NCBI GenBank assembly: GCA_031290005.1
Contig: JAITOJ010000142.1
Location: 1 to 14,543, forward strand
DNA length: 14,543 nt
From: Treponema sp.
Lineage (GTDB): Bacteria; Spirochaetota; Spirochaetia; Treponematales; Treponemataceae
Direction: 5' to 3'
Shown: piece after piece, positions 7,142 through 13,648 of the stretch
Layout of the letters: each line of letters starts with the position of its first letter
How positions within the stretch are numbered: the stretch's first letter is position 1
Program-made: the position numbers and the translations under genes
Notes under the pieces: model-generated
What the model saw: only the letters and a program-made list of their open reading frames with translations
Told to the model about the DNA's origin: nothing
Database searches by the model: none

Positions 7142-8581
7142 TTAATATGCGCCTTTACTGTTCAGCACCACAGCGGCTGTTTTGATAATAATCCATATAT
7201 CAAGCCAGATTGACCAATTTTGAATATAGTAGGAATCAAGCATGATACGCTCTTCATAGCCCGTATCGGAACGTCCCGATATTTGCCACATGCCGGAAAG
7301 TCCCGGTTTTACCGACAGAATATATTTTTCTTTGTCCCCGTATTTTTTCAATTCTCCCTCGGTAACCGGACGGGGGCCCACGAAGCTCATTTGACCGAGC
7401 AGGATATTCCAGAGCTGGGGAAGCTCATCAAGGCTGGTTTTTCGCAGATATTTCCCCAGGGGCGTAATCCGGGGGTCGTTTTCAAGTTTATGGTTCTGTT
7501 CCCACTCGCGCCGGGCTTCCGGGCTTGAGGCGAGGATTGTTTCAAGCTGTTCGCCGGCATCGACAACCATGGTACGAAATTTCCATGTTGTAAACGGACG
7601 CCCCCATTTTCCTATCCGCTTGTGTCCGTAAAATATCGTGCCGGAAGAGGAAAACTTGATTGTCAGGGCAATAGCCGCCGTAAAAATTAGCGCCAAGGGA
7701 GCGGATACCAGTACCAGCAATAAATCAATAATCCGTTTCATAAACAGGTTCGCCGGTTTTGTCAAATTGTGGGTGGAAGCAAAACCGAGTATGCCTCCAA
7801 AATCGCGGATAGAAACAGCAACAGTAGACATAATGGAATAGGGAATAAAAATCGTATAACGATAGAAATTCATAATACTATCTCCAAGGGTTTCACGGCC
7901 AGTGTTGTCTCCTTTGCTTTCAATCACTATGGCGGTTTTTATGCCAAGTTTTATAATGGCGTTGTGAACAGCATCGCTGGGCATAACAACCGGGATACTT
8001 TTGTATTCAGTCAATTTCTTCGCCCCGGCAGATATAATTACCGCCGGACGATAGCCGAATTCAGGGCGTTTCAAAAGTCGGTCAATAATAAACTCGCCGT
8101 CATGGTTTTTGTAATAGATAACCGCGGGCACCCCCCACCAGAAAAAACGGGAAAAACATTTCCGGGCCACCTCGCGGCCGACCGGCAGAAGAATTGACGC
8201 AATGGGAATGGCCAGCAGCATCGCGATACTGAGGGCTGTCCGGTCTTCTGTTTCAATCTCTATTGAAAGGGCAATGCCGGTAAAACAACAGGCGGAACAG
8301 ACGGTAAACCGGCGGATTTCATCAGCCGGAGAAAGCATAATGCCGGGATACAACCGCATCGCATAAAAAACAATCAAAAACGCCGGTAGATACACCCAAT
8401 AGGTTATAAAAGATTTAAAATTGATAAGTGATGGGTCAATAAAATTGATGATAAAAAAACTCGCTCCGAAACAGAGCATAACCGTAATACCGTCAACAAG
8501 CATTAACGCGGCGCCTGAATAAAATGAAGAAGTGTGCTTATACCGTGATTTTATCAGTTCCGGCAAATTGTCAATAGGCAT
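7142..8581 (-). CDS. WbaP-type undecaprenyl-phosphate sugar phosphotransferase
   Basis: 479 residues from ATG 8581; a TTG five codons upstream lies inside the promoter and is rejected. Family: polyprenyl-phosphate hexose-1-phosphate transferases. They transfer a sugar phosphate from a UDP-sugar to undecaprenyl phosphate, the first step of extracellular or surface polysaccharide synthesis. Visible parts: four N-terminal membrane helices (about 23-140), a central soluble Rossmann-like region (about 150-265), a re-entrant hydrophobic segment (about 284-310), and the catalytic domain with KFRTM (334-338), SLDELPQLWN holding the Asp385-Glu386 dyad, GQMSFVGPRPVTEGE (396-410) and GLSGMWQISGRS (427-438). 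The GPRPVTEGEL segment is typical of WbaP (galactose-1-phosphate) enzymes, though the sugar cannot be proven. Treponemes lack classical LPS, so the product may be a glycolipid or exopolysaccharide. It is co-transcribed with the Omp85-like gene. Confidence 0.9.
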   Translation of the reverse strand: MPIDNLPELIKSRYKHTSSFYSGAALMLVDGITVMLCFGASFFIINFIDPSLINFKSFITYWVYLPAFLIVFYAMRLYPGIMLSPADEIRRFTVCSACCFTGIALSIEIETEDRTALSIAMLLAIPIASILLPVGREVARKCFSRFFWWGVPAVIYYKNHDGEFIIDRLLKRPEFGYRPAVIISAGAKKLTEYKSIPVVMPSDAVHNAIIKLGIKTAIVIESKGDNTGRETLGDSIMNFYRYTIFIPYSIMSTVAVSIRDFGGILGFASTHNLTKPANLFMKRIIDLLLVLVSAPLALIFTAAIALTIKFSSSGTIFYGHKRIGKWGRPFTTWKFRTMVVDAGEQLETILASSPEARREWEQNHKLENDPRITPLGKYLRKTSLDELPQLWNILLGQMSFVGPRPVTEGELKKYGDKEKYILSVKPGLSGMWQISGRSDTGYEERIMLDSYYIQNWSIWLDIWIIIKTAAVVLNSKGAY

Positions 8582-8587
8582 AGTATC

Positions 8588-8616
8588 AGTATACAAAAAA
8601 AGAATAAAAATGTCTA
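8588..8616 (-). promoter_or_regulatory. Promoter of the WbaP-type gene, leaderless geometry
   Basis: On the minus strand TAGACA (8616-8611), a 17-bp spacer, then TATACT (8593-8588). Both boxes match consensus at five of six positions. A start seven bases after the -10 is base 8581, the A of the ATG. No Shine-Dalgarno sequence lies between them. Confidence 0.6.
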
Positions 8617-8641
8617 TTCTTGTTCTTCATCCTGGGTGTTG

Positions 8642-8674
8642 GGGACAGAGCTTACCGTTTGTGGGCTCTGTCCC
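8642..8674. repeat. Inverted-repeat element with GGGACAGAGC arms (copy 1)
   Basis: Perfect 10-bp arms GGGACAGAGC (8642-8651) and GCTCTGTCCC (8665-8674) enclose a 13-base loop. There is no T-run, so it is not a typical terminator. Its right end abuts the recognisable part of the XRE regulator remnant exactly, which suggests insertion or a deletion endpoint. The same arms occur at 13649-13701 beside a REP-associated transposase gene, so both may be REP-like mobile palindromes. Confidence 0.75.
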
Positions 8675-8676
8675 TC

Positions 8677-8823
8677 CCCTCTGCTGAAGCCGCTGTCAAA
8701 ATCGCCCAGACCCTGGGAGTCTCCGTGGAATACCTGATAACCGGACGGGAAAGCCAGGGGGAATCGCAAGCGCGGGCATCCCGTCTCCATGCCGGGTATT
8801 TCCCTTTTTTCTTCTTTAATTAA
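8677..8823 (+). pseudogene. Remnant of an XRE-family transcriptional regulator (C-terminal part)
   Basis: The frame reads LPSAEAAVKIAQTLGVSVEYLITG and then diverges to a stop at 8821-8823. This is the last helix pair of an XRE / lambda-repressor type DNA-binding domain: helix 4 and the 'ALGVSVEYLxTG' exit are very typical of the family. The first three helices, including the recognition helix, are absent. The coding resemblance starts immediately after the GGGACAGAGC inverted repeat. There is no start codon with a ribosome binding site. I read it as a decayed regulator truncated at the inverted-repeat element. It cannot bind DNA in this form. Confidence 0.7.
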
Positions 8824-8839
8824 TATTGTATGCGAACAA

Positions 8840-8878
8840 TTGACAATATTCACGTCTTGCGTTACTATTGATACGTAT
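8840..8878 (+). promoter_or_regulatory. Possible higA-folE2 promoter with operator-like palindrome
   Basis: TTGACA (8840-8845), a 17-bp spacer and TACTAT (8863-8868, four of six) could drive higA and folE2. The 8-bp palindrome ATACGTAT (8871-8878) follows at the expected start region and could be an operator for HigA, which in known modules represses its own operon. The sequence overlaps the truncation point of the higB remnant, so the promoter may have been created by the deletion. Confidence 0.35.
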
Positions 8879-8965
8879 TCAATTAGAATCAATGACCAAT
8901 ACAGGATATGTTTTGTCTGGACAGATTCCGGCCCTCAGGAAGTTGAAATCACAGATTACCATTAA
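8873..8965 (+). pseudogene. higB: higB toxin remnant (C-terminal ~30 codons)
   Basis: The frame ending TAA 8963-8965 reads YSIRINDQYRICFVWTD, then SGPQEVEITDYH. This is the characteristic C-terminal end of HigB / RelE-superfamily toxins (mRNA endoribonucleases that act on translating ribosomes): SIRINDQ.RICF, a W(T/K)D turn and the terminal VEI.DYH. Upstream of about 8873 the frame no longer resembles the family, and there is no room for the roughly 60 missing N-terminal residues because the XRE remnant ends at 8823. The stop lies 17 bp before higA, as in intact higBA operons. The toxin is therefore truncated and presumably inactive. The truncation is certain from the sequence; when it occurred is not. 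Confidence 0.8.
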
Positions 8966-8982
8966 TTCTAAGGAGATGAATT

Positions 8983-9279
8983 ATGAACGGTATAAAATTA
9001 CAGCCCGTAAGTCCGGGCGAATTATTAAATGAGGATTTTTTACTTCCCTTGGGAATGACGAAATACCGGCTGGCAAAAGAAATCGGCGTCCCTCCTCAGC
9101 GGATTTGCGCCATTGTGTCAGGCAAGCGTTCTGTCACTGCCGACACAGACCTGCGGCTTTGCAAGTTTTTTGGACTTTCCAGCGGCTACTGGATCCGGGT
9201 ACAAGCTAAATATGATACGAAAATTGTACAGGAAAAAATTCAACCTGCCCTGAATAATATCAGGCCGTTACGGGCATGA
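8983..9279 (+). CDS. higA: HigA-family antitoxin (orphan, XRE HTH)
   Basis: 98 residues. AAGGAG (8970-8975) lies seven bases before ATG 8983. The opening ...KLQPVSPGELLNEDFLLPLGMTKYRLAKEIGV is typical of HigA addiction-module antitoxins. The HTH spans about residues 25-73 (T.YRLAKEIGVPPQRICAIVSGKRSVTADTDLRLCKFFGLS). Full-length for the family and without visible damage. HigA normally neutralises HigB and represses the operon promoter. Here the upstream higB survives only as its last ~30 codons, so this is an antitoxin without its cognate toxin. Its stop overlaps the folE2 start as ATGA, so the two are translated together. It may have been kept as a plain repressor controlling folE2, or against other HigB copies in the genome; both are inference. 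Confidence 0.9.
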   Translation: MNGIKLQPVSPGELLNEDFLLPLGMTKYRLAKEIGVPPQRICAIVSGKRSVTADTDLRLCKFFGLSSGYWIRVQAKYDTKIVQEKIQPALNNIRPLRA

Positions 9280-10061
9280 TTGACATTCAAAACCAGAGCG
9301 ACACGCGGGATATACCCCTTGAAAAAGTGGGCGTCCGGGGGCTTGAATACCCGGTACGGGTGCTCGACAAGGCGAACAAAGTCCAGCACACCACCGCGAA
9401 GGCTGACCTTCTGGTGAACCTGCCGCGGAACTTCAAGGGCACGCACATGAGCCGTTTTATTGAAGTTTTCCATAAATACCACACGAATCTTTCCCACAAA
9501 AATTTTCTGGCCATGCTGGAAGAAATCCGGGAAAAGCTTGATGCCGAGCGTTCCTTCGGGGTGCTGACCTTTCCGTTTTTTATGGAAAAGAAGGCTCCGG
9601 TGTCGGGCCAGCCGGGGATTATGTCCTACCAGTGTACGTTTGAAGGCAGCGTTTCAAAAGAGGGCAGCGAATATTTTGTGTCCGTGGCGCTGCCGGTAAC
9701 CACCCTCTGCCCCTGCTCAAAGGCAATCAGCGACGCGGGGGCGCACAATCAGCGGGGGGTGGTGAAAATCCGCATCCGCTACACCGCTTTTTTCTGGATT
9801 GAAGACATCATCGCTCTGGCGGAGCGCTGCGCCTCCTCGCCGGTGTATTCAGTGCTCAAGCGGGAAGACGAAAAATTCGTGACCGAGCAAGCCTACGACA
9901 ATCCCCGGTTTGTGGAAGACGTGGTGCGGGAAGTATACCGGGCGCTGCGGTCTTTCCGGGCTGATGAGGATACGCCGCTGAGCTTTTTCAGCGTGGAAGC
10001 GGAGAACTTTGAAAGCATCCACAACCACAATGCCTATGCGTATGCGGAATATCGGGAGTGA
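9276..10061 (+). CDS. folE2: GTP cyclohydrolase IB (type 2)
   Basis: 261 residues, the usual size for the GCYH-IB family. It converts GTP to 7,8-dihydroneopterin triphosphate, the first step of tetrahydrofolate (and queuosine) synthesis, in the cytoplasm. Family signatures: the metal/catalytic cysteine region TTLCPCSKAISD (Cys147), GAHNQRG with His157, and the C-terminal segment VEAENFESIHNHNAYAY (240-256) with Glu and His ligands. The start ATG 9276 overlaps the higA stop by four bases (ATGA) and has no strong ribosome binding site of its own, so it depends on translation of higA. Folate supply matters in acetogenic treponemes because tetrahydrofolate carries one-carbon units. In many bacteria this isozyme is induced under zinc limitation; no Zur box is evident here. 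Confidence 0.95.
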   Translation: MIDIQNQSDTRDIPLEKVGVRGLEYPVRVLDKANKVQHTTAKADLLVNLPRNFKGTHMSRFIEVFHKYHTNLSHKNFLAMLEEIREKLDAERSFGVLTFPFFMEKKAPVSGQPGIMSYQCTFEGSVSKEGSEYFVSVALPVTTLCPCSKAISDAGAHNQRGVVKIRIRYTAFFWIEDIIALAERCASSPVYSVLKREDEKFVTEQAYDNPRFVEDVVREVYRALRSFRADEDTPLSFFSVEAENFESIHNHNAYAYAEYRE

Positions 10062-10076
10062 GCTGTTTTTGTGGAC

Positions 10077-10105
10077 TTGCATAATTTTTACATCCCCGCT
10101 ATATT
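10077..10105 (+). promoter_or_regulatory. Promoter of the outer-membrane barrel gene
   Basis: TTGCAT (10077-10082), a 17-bp spacer and TATATT (10100-10105). The predicted start near 10112 leaves a short leader of about 12 bases that contains AGAGG (10113-10117), six bases before the ATG at 10124. Confidence 0.5.
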
Positions 10106-10123
10106 TTCGCCTAGAGGTTTGTC

Positions 10124-11113
10124 ATGAAAAAATTATCCGGTGTTTTACTTGCTTTGGTGATATTTTCTACCGCTGTCTATGCTGCTGATCCATTGCCCGT
10201 AGTGCCGCCTCCCCAGGATCTTACTGGTGTTCAATCAAATCTGAATAACTTTTTGAGTACCGTATTCACCACATTGCCGAACAGTGCGGTACAGCAAAAT
10301 ATCTCCGCGGAAGCGTTTATCGGGAAGCTGCTTCCCTCGGTTCCGCCCCATTTTAACGCGGGGCTTACTTTCGGGGTTGCCCGGCTCCCCATGGGGGAAT
10401 TATTGGGCGCGCTGGACGGCCTGACCAGTGCGGCGAATACGGTCAACAATATCCCTGGAGTAAGCACGATACCCGGCATTGATATCATTAATACCGTGGT
10501 TGATTTTCTGGACGCGGCGCGGGATAATGTCGCTTTTCCGTCAGTGACATTCAATGGGCGAATCGGCGGGTTCTTCTTGCCCTTTGACCTCGGTTTTTCG
10601 TTTATGATGATTCCGTCCATTGAACTGGAAAGCCTCGCGTTTGATTATTTTTCCCTGGATATTAATGCCCGGTATGCTATTTTGGAAGAAAGTTTGTTAT
10701 TGCCGACTGTTTCAGTCGGTATTGGTTACAATCATATGGCAGCTTCCATCAATACGGGCAGCGATAACCTCGGGGTCAACACAGACCTGAAAACCGACGC
10801 GCTATATGGGCTGGTACAAATCTCAAAGACCATCCTGATTCTGACGCCCTATATCGGGTTTAACGCAATTTTTGCCGGCGGCGACGGAGATTGGGAATTC
10901 AAATTCAGCCAGCCTTTTACTGTTGCCGGACATACCGGGGATATTGCAAAAGGCCTGAAAGGCACTGTGTCACAGGAATTTGGGGAATTGTATCCGCAAC
11001 TTTTCGGCGGTCTTGCCTTCAAATTTGGTTTTATCCAGATGACGCTGGGTGGTTCCTACGATTTATTGCACAAAATTTGGGGCGCGTCGCTGTCAACGCG
11101 GTTTAAGATGTAA
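10124..11113 (+). CDS. Putative outer-membrane beta-barrel protein, spirochaetal type
   Basis: 329 residues. Signal peptide MKKLSGVLLALVIFSTAVYA, cleavage near residue 20, then a proline-rich start (DPLPVVPPPQ). Residues about 30-130 are Asn/Val-rich and possibly helical. From about 140 onward there are repeated amphipathic strands with glycine and aromatic residues (FNGRIGGFFLPFDLGFSFMM, VSVGIGYNHMAA, LTPYIGFNAIFAG, LAFKFGFIQMTLGGSYDL), ending ASLSTRFKM. This pattern fits an outer-membrane barrel. I do not recognise a named family; many treponemes carry lineage-specific barrels of this size. It has its own promoter and is separated from folE2 by 62 bp. No terminator is visible after it; the DnaA-box region follows directly. 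Confidence 0.6.
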   Translation: MKKLSGVLLALVIFSTAVYAADPLPVVPPPQDLTGVQSNLNNFLSTVFTTLPNSAVQQNISAEAFIGKLLPSVPPHFNAGLTFGVARLPMGELLGALDGLTSAANTVNNIPGVSTIPGIDIINTVVDFLDAARDNVAFPSVTFNGRIGGFFLPFDLGFSFMMIPSIELESLAFDYFSLDINARYAILEESLLLPTVSVGIGYNHMAASINTGSDNLGVNTDLKTDALYGLVQISKTILILTPYIGFNAIFAGGDGDWEFKFSQPFTVAGHTGDIAKGLKGTVSQEFGELYPQLFGGLAFKFGFIQMTLGGSYDLLHKIWGASLSTRFKM

Positions 11114-11119
11114 CGATCT

Positions 11120-11258
11120 TGTGGAAAACCTGGGGATAATTTCGTCAAAACTATCAATGGGTAGTTAAATATTTTTTAATTCGTTTGTCTGTACTTGATT
11201 ATATCTATTTTTATATTTTGTGTCAGTTTAGCCCCTGTTGATAACCTGTGGATAATTT
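11120..11258 (-). other. DnaA-box cluster flanking an AT-rich stretch (candidate origin or DnaA-regulated region)
   Basis: On the minus strand there are two perfect or near-perfect DnaA boxes, TTATCCACA (11255-11247) and TTTTCCACA (11128-11120). Each has a one-mismatch partner two bases away: TTATCAACA (11244-11236) and TTATCCCCA (11139-11131). Boxes within each pair have the same orientation and an 11-bp period, about one helical turn. The two pairs are part of a 23-bp direct repeat (11120-11142 and 11236-11258, 20 of 23 identical). Between them lies a strongly AT-rich stretch (about 11163-11220). Phased DnaA boxes plus an unwinding-prone region is the classical layout of oriC. Against this: neither dnaA nor dnaN is next door. 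A DnaA-regulated promoter for the gene at 11331 is the alternative. Confidence 0.5.
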
Positions 11259-11293
11259 GTGAGTTCCGGTTGAAAAAAAGGTAATTGTATGTA

Positions 11294-11322
11294 TTGACAA
11301 AACAAACAACCTCCAAAATAAT
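11294..11322 (+). promoter_or_regulatory. Promoter of the gene at 11331, nearly leaderless
   Basis: Perfect TTGACA (11294-11299), a 17-bp spacer and AATAAT (11317-11322). The ATG at 11331 starts nine bases after the -10, so the predicted leader is zero to two bases. No GGAG-type Shine-Dalgarno sequence is present. The DnaA-box pair at 11236-11255 lies about 40 bp upstream of the -35. Confidence 0.6.
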
Positions 11323-11330
11323 TAAAAGAC

Positions 11331-12359
11331 ATGGAAAACTCCCTGCATATAGTCCCGCTTGCCTCCCCACCTTTTGATGGACCTGAAATCCAGGAAGGCT
11401 CACCTGTCTTTGTCCGGGTGCTTGAGCAGGCCGGGAACAACAAGTTTCTGGTGAGCTTCGCTGGCCGCCGATTTTTTGCTGCCGCTGATGTCTCCCTTGT
11501 CCCCGGCGCGGCGTTTCCAGCGCGGATAACGGTACGGAACGGCAGAGTTGAGCTTGTCCCTCTTTTGCAGATTGTGTCCCTCAATTCCCCTTCCCGCATT
11601 TTCGAGTCCCTGGGGCTTCCCCCCGACCCGGTTTCGGCTTTGATAGTCCGGTTTTTCCAGCAATACGGATTTAAGTTTGAGGGGCCGCTGGCGGACAAAG
11701 CCCGCAGGATTGCCCGGCAGTTTCCCGGCAAGGAGGAAGATGCCGCCGAAGGGACGCTGTTCCTGGCGGAAAAGGGGATCGAGCCTGACGCGGAGCGGCT
11801 GAGTGCGCTTTTGGGATTGTTGAATGGCGGCGGGCAGAGACAGAACAGCGACGGTATGGCGTTCGCTCAGGATAATGCCCCGCCGGAGCAGGCCGGCGAA
11901 CAGTCCTTTATGCGGAAGCTCTATCCGGGCAGCGTCCAGCCTGAAACCGCCAATCCCGGACTGTTGACTCTGGTGAATCATATTGTATCTTCGGAAAAAC
12001 ACTGGATTACACTGCCTTTCACGCTTCCGCCTTCCAGCGCGCCGGGCAAGGCGGAAAACGGCGCAAACGGGATAGTGCGCATTTTGCTGGATACTGGCGC
12101 CAGGCGGACGGAAAAGATTGAAGTGCGCGCCTGTTTCCCCGAAAAAACGTGGTACATCACGGTGCGGTATGCGGTCGGACGGCCCGTGGAAGTGTTGTTT
12201 TTCGTTGAGCCTGAATCTGATTCACCGGAATGGCTGGAAAAAACCCTCGCAAAGGTCCTGGGGGAAGACACGCCAACGGTACGCTATGCGCCGGAGGCAA
12301 AGGCAGGGCATTTTTTTACCGGAGAAGCAGCGCTGGAGGCGGTAGAGGCGGAAGGGTGA
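11331..12359 (+). CDS. Conserved-looking protein of unknown function, possible FliK-like layout
   Basis: 342 residues, no signal peptide, cytoplasmic by appearance. Residues about 20-75 form a small beta domain (GSPVFVRVLEQAGNNKFLVSF...AAADVSLVPGAAFPARITV). Residues about 88-170 are helical with PSRIFESLGLPPDPVSALIV and LFLAEKGIEPDAERLSALL. A disordered linker spans about 171-215, and a second beta region lies at about 222-300 (HWITLPFTL, GIVRILLD, TWYITVRYAVGRPVEVLFFVEP). A beta domain, a 'Gip-x-s' helical middle, a linker and a beta C-terminus recall flagellar hook-length control protein FliK of Gram-positives and treponemes. No sequence signature proves it and no flagellar gene is nearby. 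The start is ATG 11331; no ribosome binding site is seen and the promoter suggests a leaderless mRNA. It converges on the lactonase gene 31 bp away. Confidence 0.6.
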   Translation: MENSLHIVPLASPPFDGPEIQEGSPVFVRVLEQAGNNKFLVSFAGRRFFAAADVSLVPGAAFPARITVRNGRVELVPLLQIVSLNSPSRIFESLGLPPDPVSALIVRFFQQYGFKFEGPLADKARRIARQFPGKEEDAAEGTLFLAEKGIEPDAERLSALLGLLNGGGQRQNSDGMAFAQDNAPPEQAGEQSFMRKLYPGSVQPETANPGLLTLVNHIVSSEKHWITLPFTLPPSSAPGKAENGANGIVRILLDTGARRTEKIEVRACFPEKTWYITVRYAVGRPVEVLFFVEPESDSPEWLEKTLAKVLGEDTPTVRYAPEAKAGHFFTGEAALEAVEAEG

Positions 12360-12376
12360 TATGGTCAGGGGAGTCA

Positions 12377-12394
12377 CTGAAAATAAGTTTTCAG
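12377..12394. terminator. Possible weak bidirectional terminator
   Basis: A perfect 7-bp inverted repeat CTGAAAA / TTTTCAG with a 4-base loop lies between two convergent genes and includes the stop codon of the leftward one. It is AT-rich and short, with the T-run inside the stem, so activity would be weak. Confidence 0.3.
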
Positions 12395-13470
12395 AATACC
12401 ACGCACACCGGTGACGGTACGGCGTAGTCACTGTCCATCCGGAGCGTTCCTGTTTTCTGGTCAATATGAAAAACCGTCAGGGTATCTGAATCCTGATGGC
12501 AAGCCAGCAGAAACGCTCCGGACGGATCGATGGCAAAGTCCCTCGGGGATTTTCCCCCGGAGGGAACGCAGTCCGCAAAGGCAAGCGTACCGCCGGCTTG
12601 GCTCACCCGGAAGACCGCGATACTGTCATGCCCCCGGTTGGAGGCATACAGAAATTGCCCGTCCAGACTCAGTTTGACCGCCGCGGCGGCATTGGGAACC
12701 GCAACACCCGGCGGCAGGAGCGGCAGGGTTTGCAGGCGGGAAAAACTGTTGCCTGCATAGGCGAAGGCGTCCACCGTGGAATCCAGCTCATTCACAAAAT
12801 AGGCGTACTTTCCCGAGGGATGAAAGACCCCGTGCCGGGGCCCTGCGCCGGGCTTGACGGAAAACCACGGAGGCGTTACGGAAGTCAGCGGTTCCGCCGA
12901 AGTGCACCCAGGAGCGGCTTTTGGGTGTATGGCGTAAGCCAAGAGCCGGTCGGTTCCCAGGTCGCAGGCAACGCCCCAGCCGCCGCGCGGGTGGAACCAA
13001 AAGGAATGGGCATGGGGGGCTTCCTGCCGCGCCAGATTCGGGCCACTGCCGGAAAGCCGGATCACCTGCACCGCTTTTCCCAAAGCTCTGCCGTCAGTCA
13101 GGGGCAGCGCTGCCAGTATCCCGTCCCCGTAATTGGCAATCACCGCGTACCCGCTGCCCAGGGCAATATGACATGGGCTCTGTCCCTCGCTACTTTGCTG
13201 GTTGATAAACCGCAGGTTTCCCGTGGCCGCGTCCACGGCGAAGGTGGAAACAGAGCCGGTCGGACTGCCCTCGTATTCGTTCACCTCGTTCACCGCGTAC
13301 AAAAATTGCTTTGCGGGGGACAGAGCCAGATACGAGGGATTTATTGTCCTGGCGGCAATCCGCAGATTTTCGATTCTTCCGGTACGGCTGTTCAGCACAA
13401 AGGAATAAATGCCCTCAGCCCTGCCGCCGCTGTCTTTAGTGTAGGTTCCGATAAAACCGTTTGTGTTCAT
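12391..13470 (-). CDS. pgl: 6-phosphogluconolactonase, lactonase (beta-propeller) family
   Basis: 359 residues from ATG 13470. AAGGA lies just before this start, and the upstream in-frame ATG at 13503 overlaps the -10 box. The enzyme family hydrolyses 6-phosphogluconolactone to 6-phosphogluconate in the oxidative pentose phosphate pathway (cytoplasm). Family signatures: GFIGTYT near the N-terminus, NPSYLALSP..FLYAVNE (44-62), INQQSSEGQSPCHIAL (89-104), APHAHS (151-156), GAGPRHGVFHPSGKYAYFVNEL (208-229), LYASNRGHDSIAVF (274-287) and GKSPRDFAIDPSG (306-318), spread over a seven-bladed propeller. Length is normal and nothing is missing. Some family members act on other lactones or sugars, so substrate is assigned by family only. 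It stands alone with its own promoter. Confidence 0.9.
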   Translation of the reverse strand: MNTNGFIGTYTKDSGGRAEGIYSFVLNSRTGRIENLRIAARTINPSYLALSPAKQFLYAVNEVNEYEGSPTGSVSTFAVDAATGNLRFINQQSSEGQSPCHIALGSGYAVIANYGDGILAALPLTDGRALGKAVQVIRLSGSGPNLARQEAPHAHSFWFHPRGGWGVACDLGTDRLLAYAIHPKAAPGCTSAEPLTSVTPPWFSVKPGAGPRHGVFHPSGKYAYFVNELDSTVDAFAYAGNSFSRLQTLPLLPPGVAVPNAAAAVKLSLDGQFLYASNRGHDSIAVFRVSQAGGTLAFADCVPSGGKSPRDFAIDPSGAFLLACHQDSDTLTVFHIDQKTGTLRMDSDYAVPSPVCVVF

Positions 13471-13498
13471 TTTTTCCTTCGTAAAATACAGATGTGTT

Positions 13499-13528
13499 AT
13501 CATAGTAAGCGGAAGGCAGACGCGTCAA
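13499..13528 (-). promoter_or_regulatory. Promoter of the lactonase gene
   Basis: On the minus strand TTGACG (13528-13523), an 18-bp spacer and TATGAT (13504-13499). The predicted start near 13492 gives a leader of about 22 bases containing the AAGGA ribosome binding site. This supports ATG 13470 as the true start. Confidence 0.5.
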
Positions 13529-13648
13529 GACGGCGCAAAAAGGCGGACATCCTTCCCGGTGAAGGAATACTAAATAATGTAATCGCCTCTTTTATGTGTC
13601 TATTGATCACGCGGGGGCGCGGGGCGCTTGTCGGCAGGGCTTTTCAGA

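Noticed and set aside
8642..8674. Inverted repeat as a rho-independent terminator
   Set aside because: No T-run follows on either strand, and there is no gene ending just before it; the identical arms at 13649 and 13692 point to a repeat element instead.
8892..9033. Rightward 46-codon ORF before and into higA
   Set aside because: It is in a different frame from both the higB remnant and higA, both of which are clearly recognisable by sequence, so it is a shadow.
13471..13503. 11-codon N-terminal extension of the lactonase
   Set aside because: The upstream ATG lies in the -10 box TATGAT, whereas ATG 13470 has AAGGA before it and starts the family-typical NGFIGTYT.
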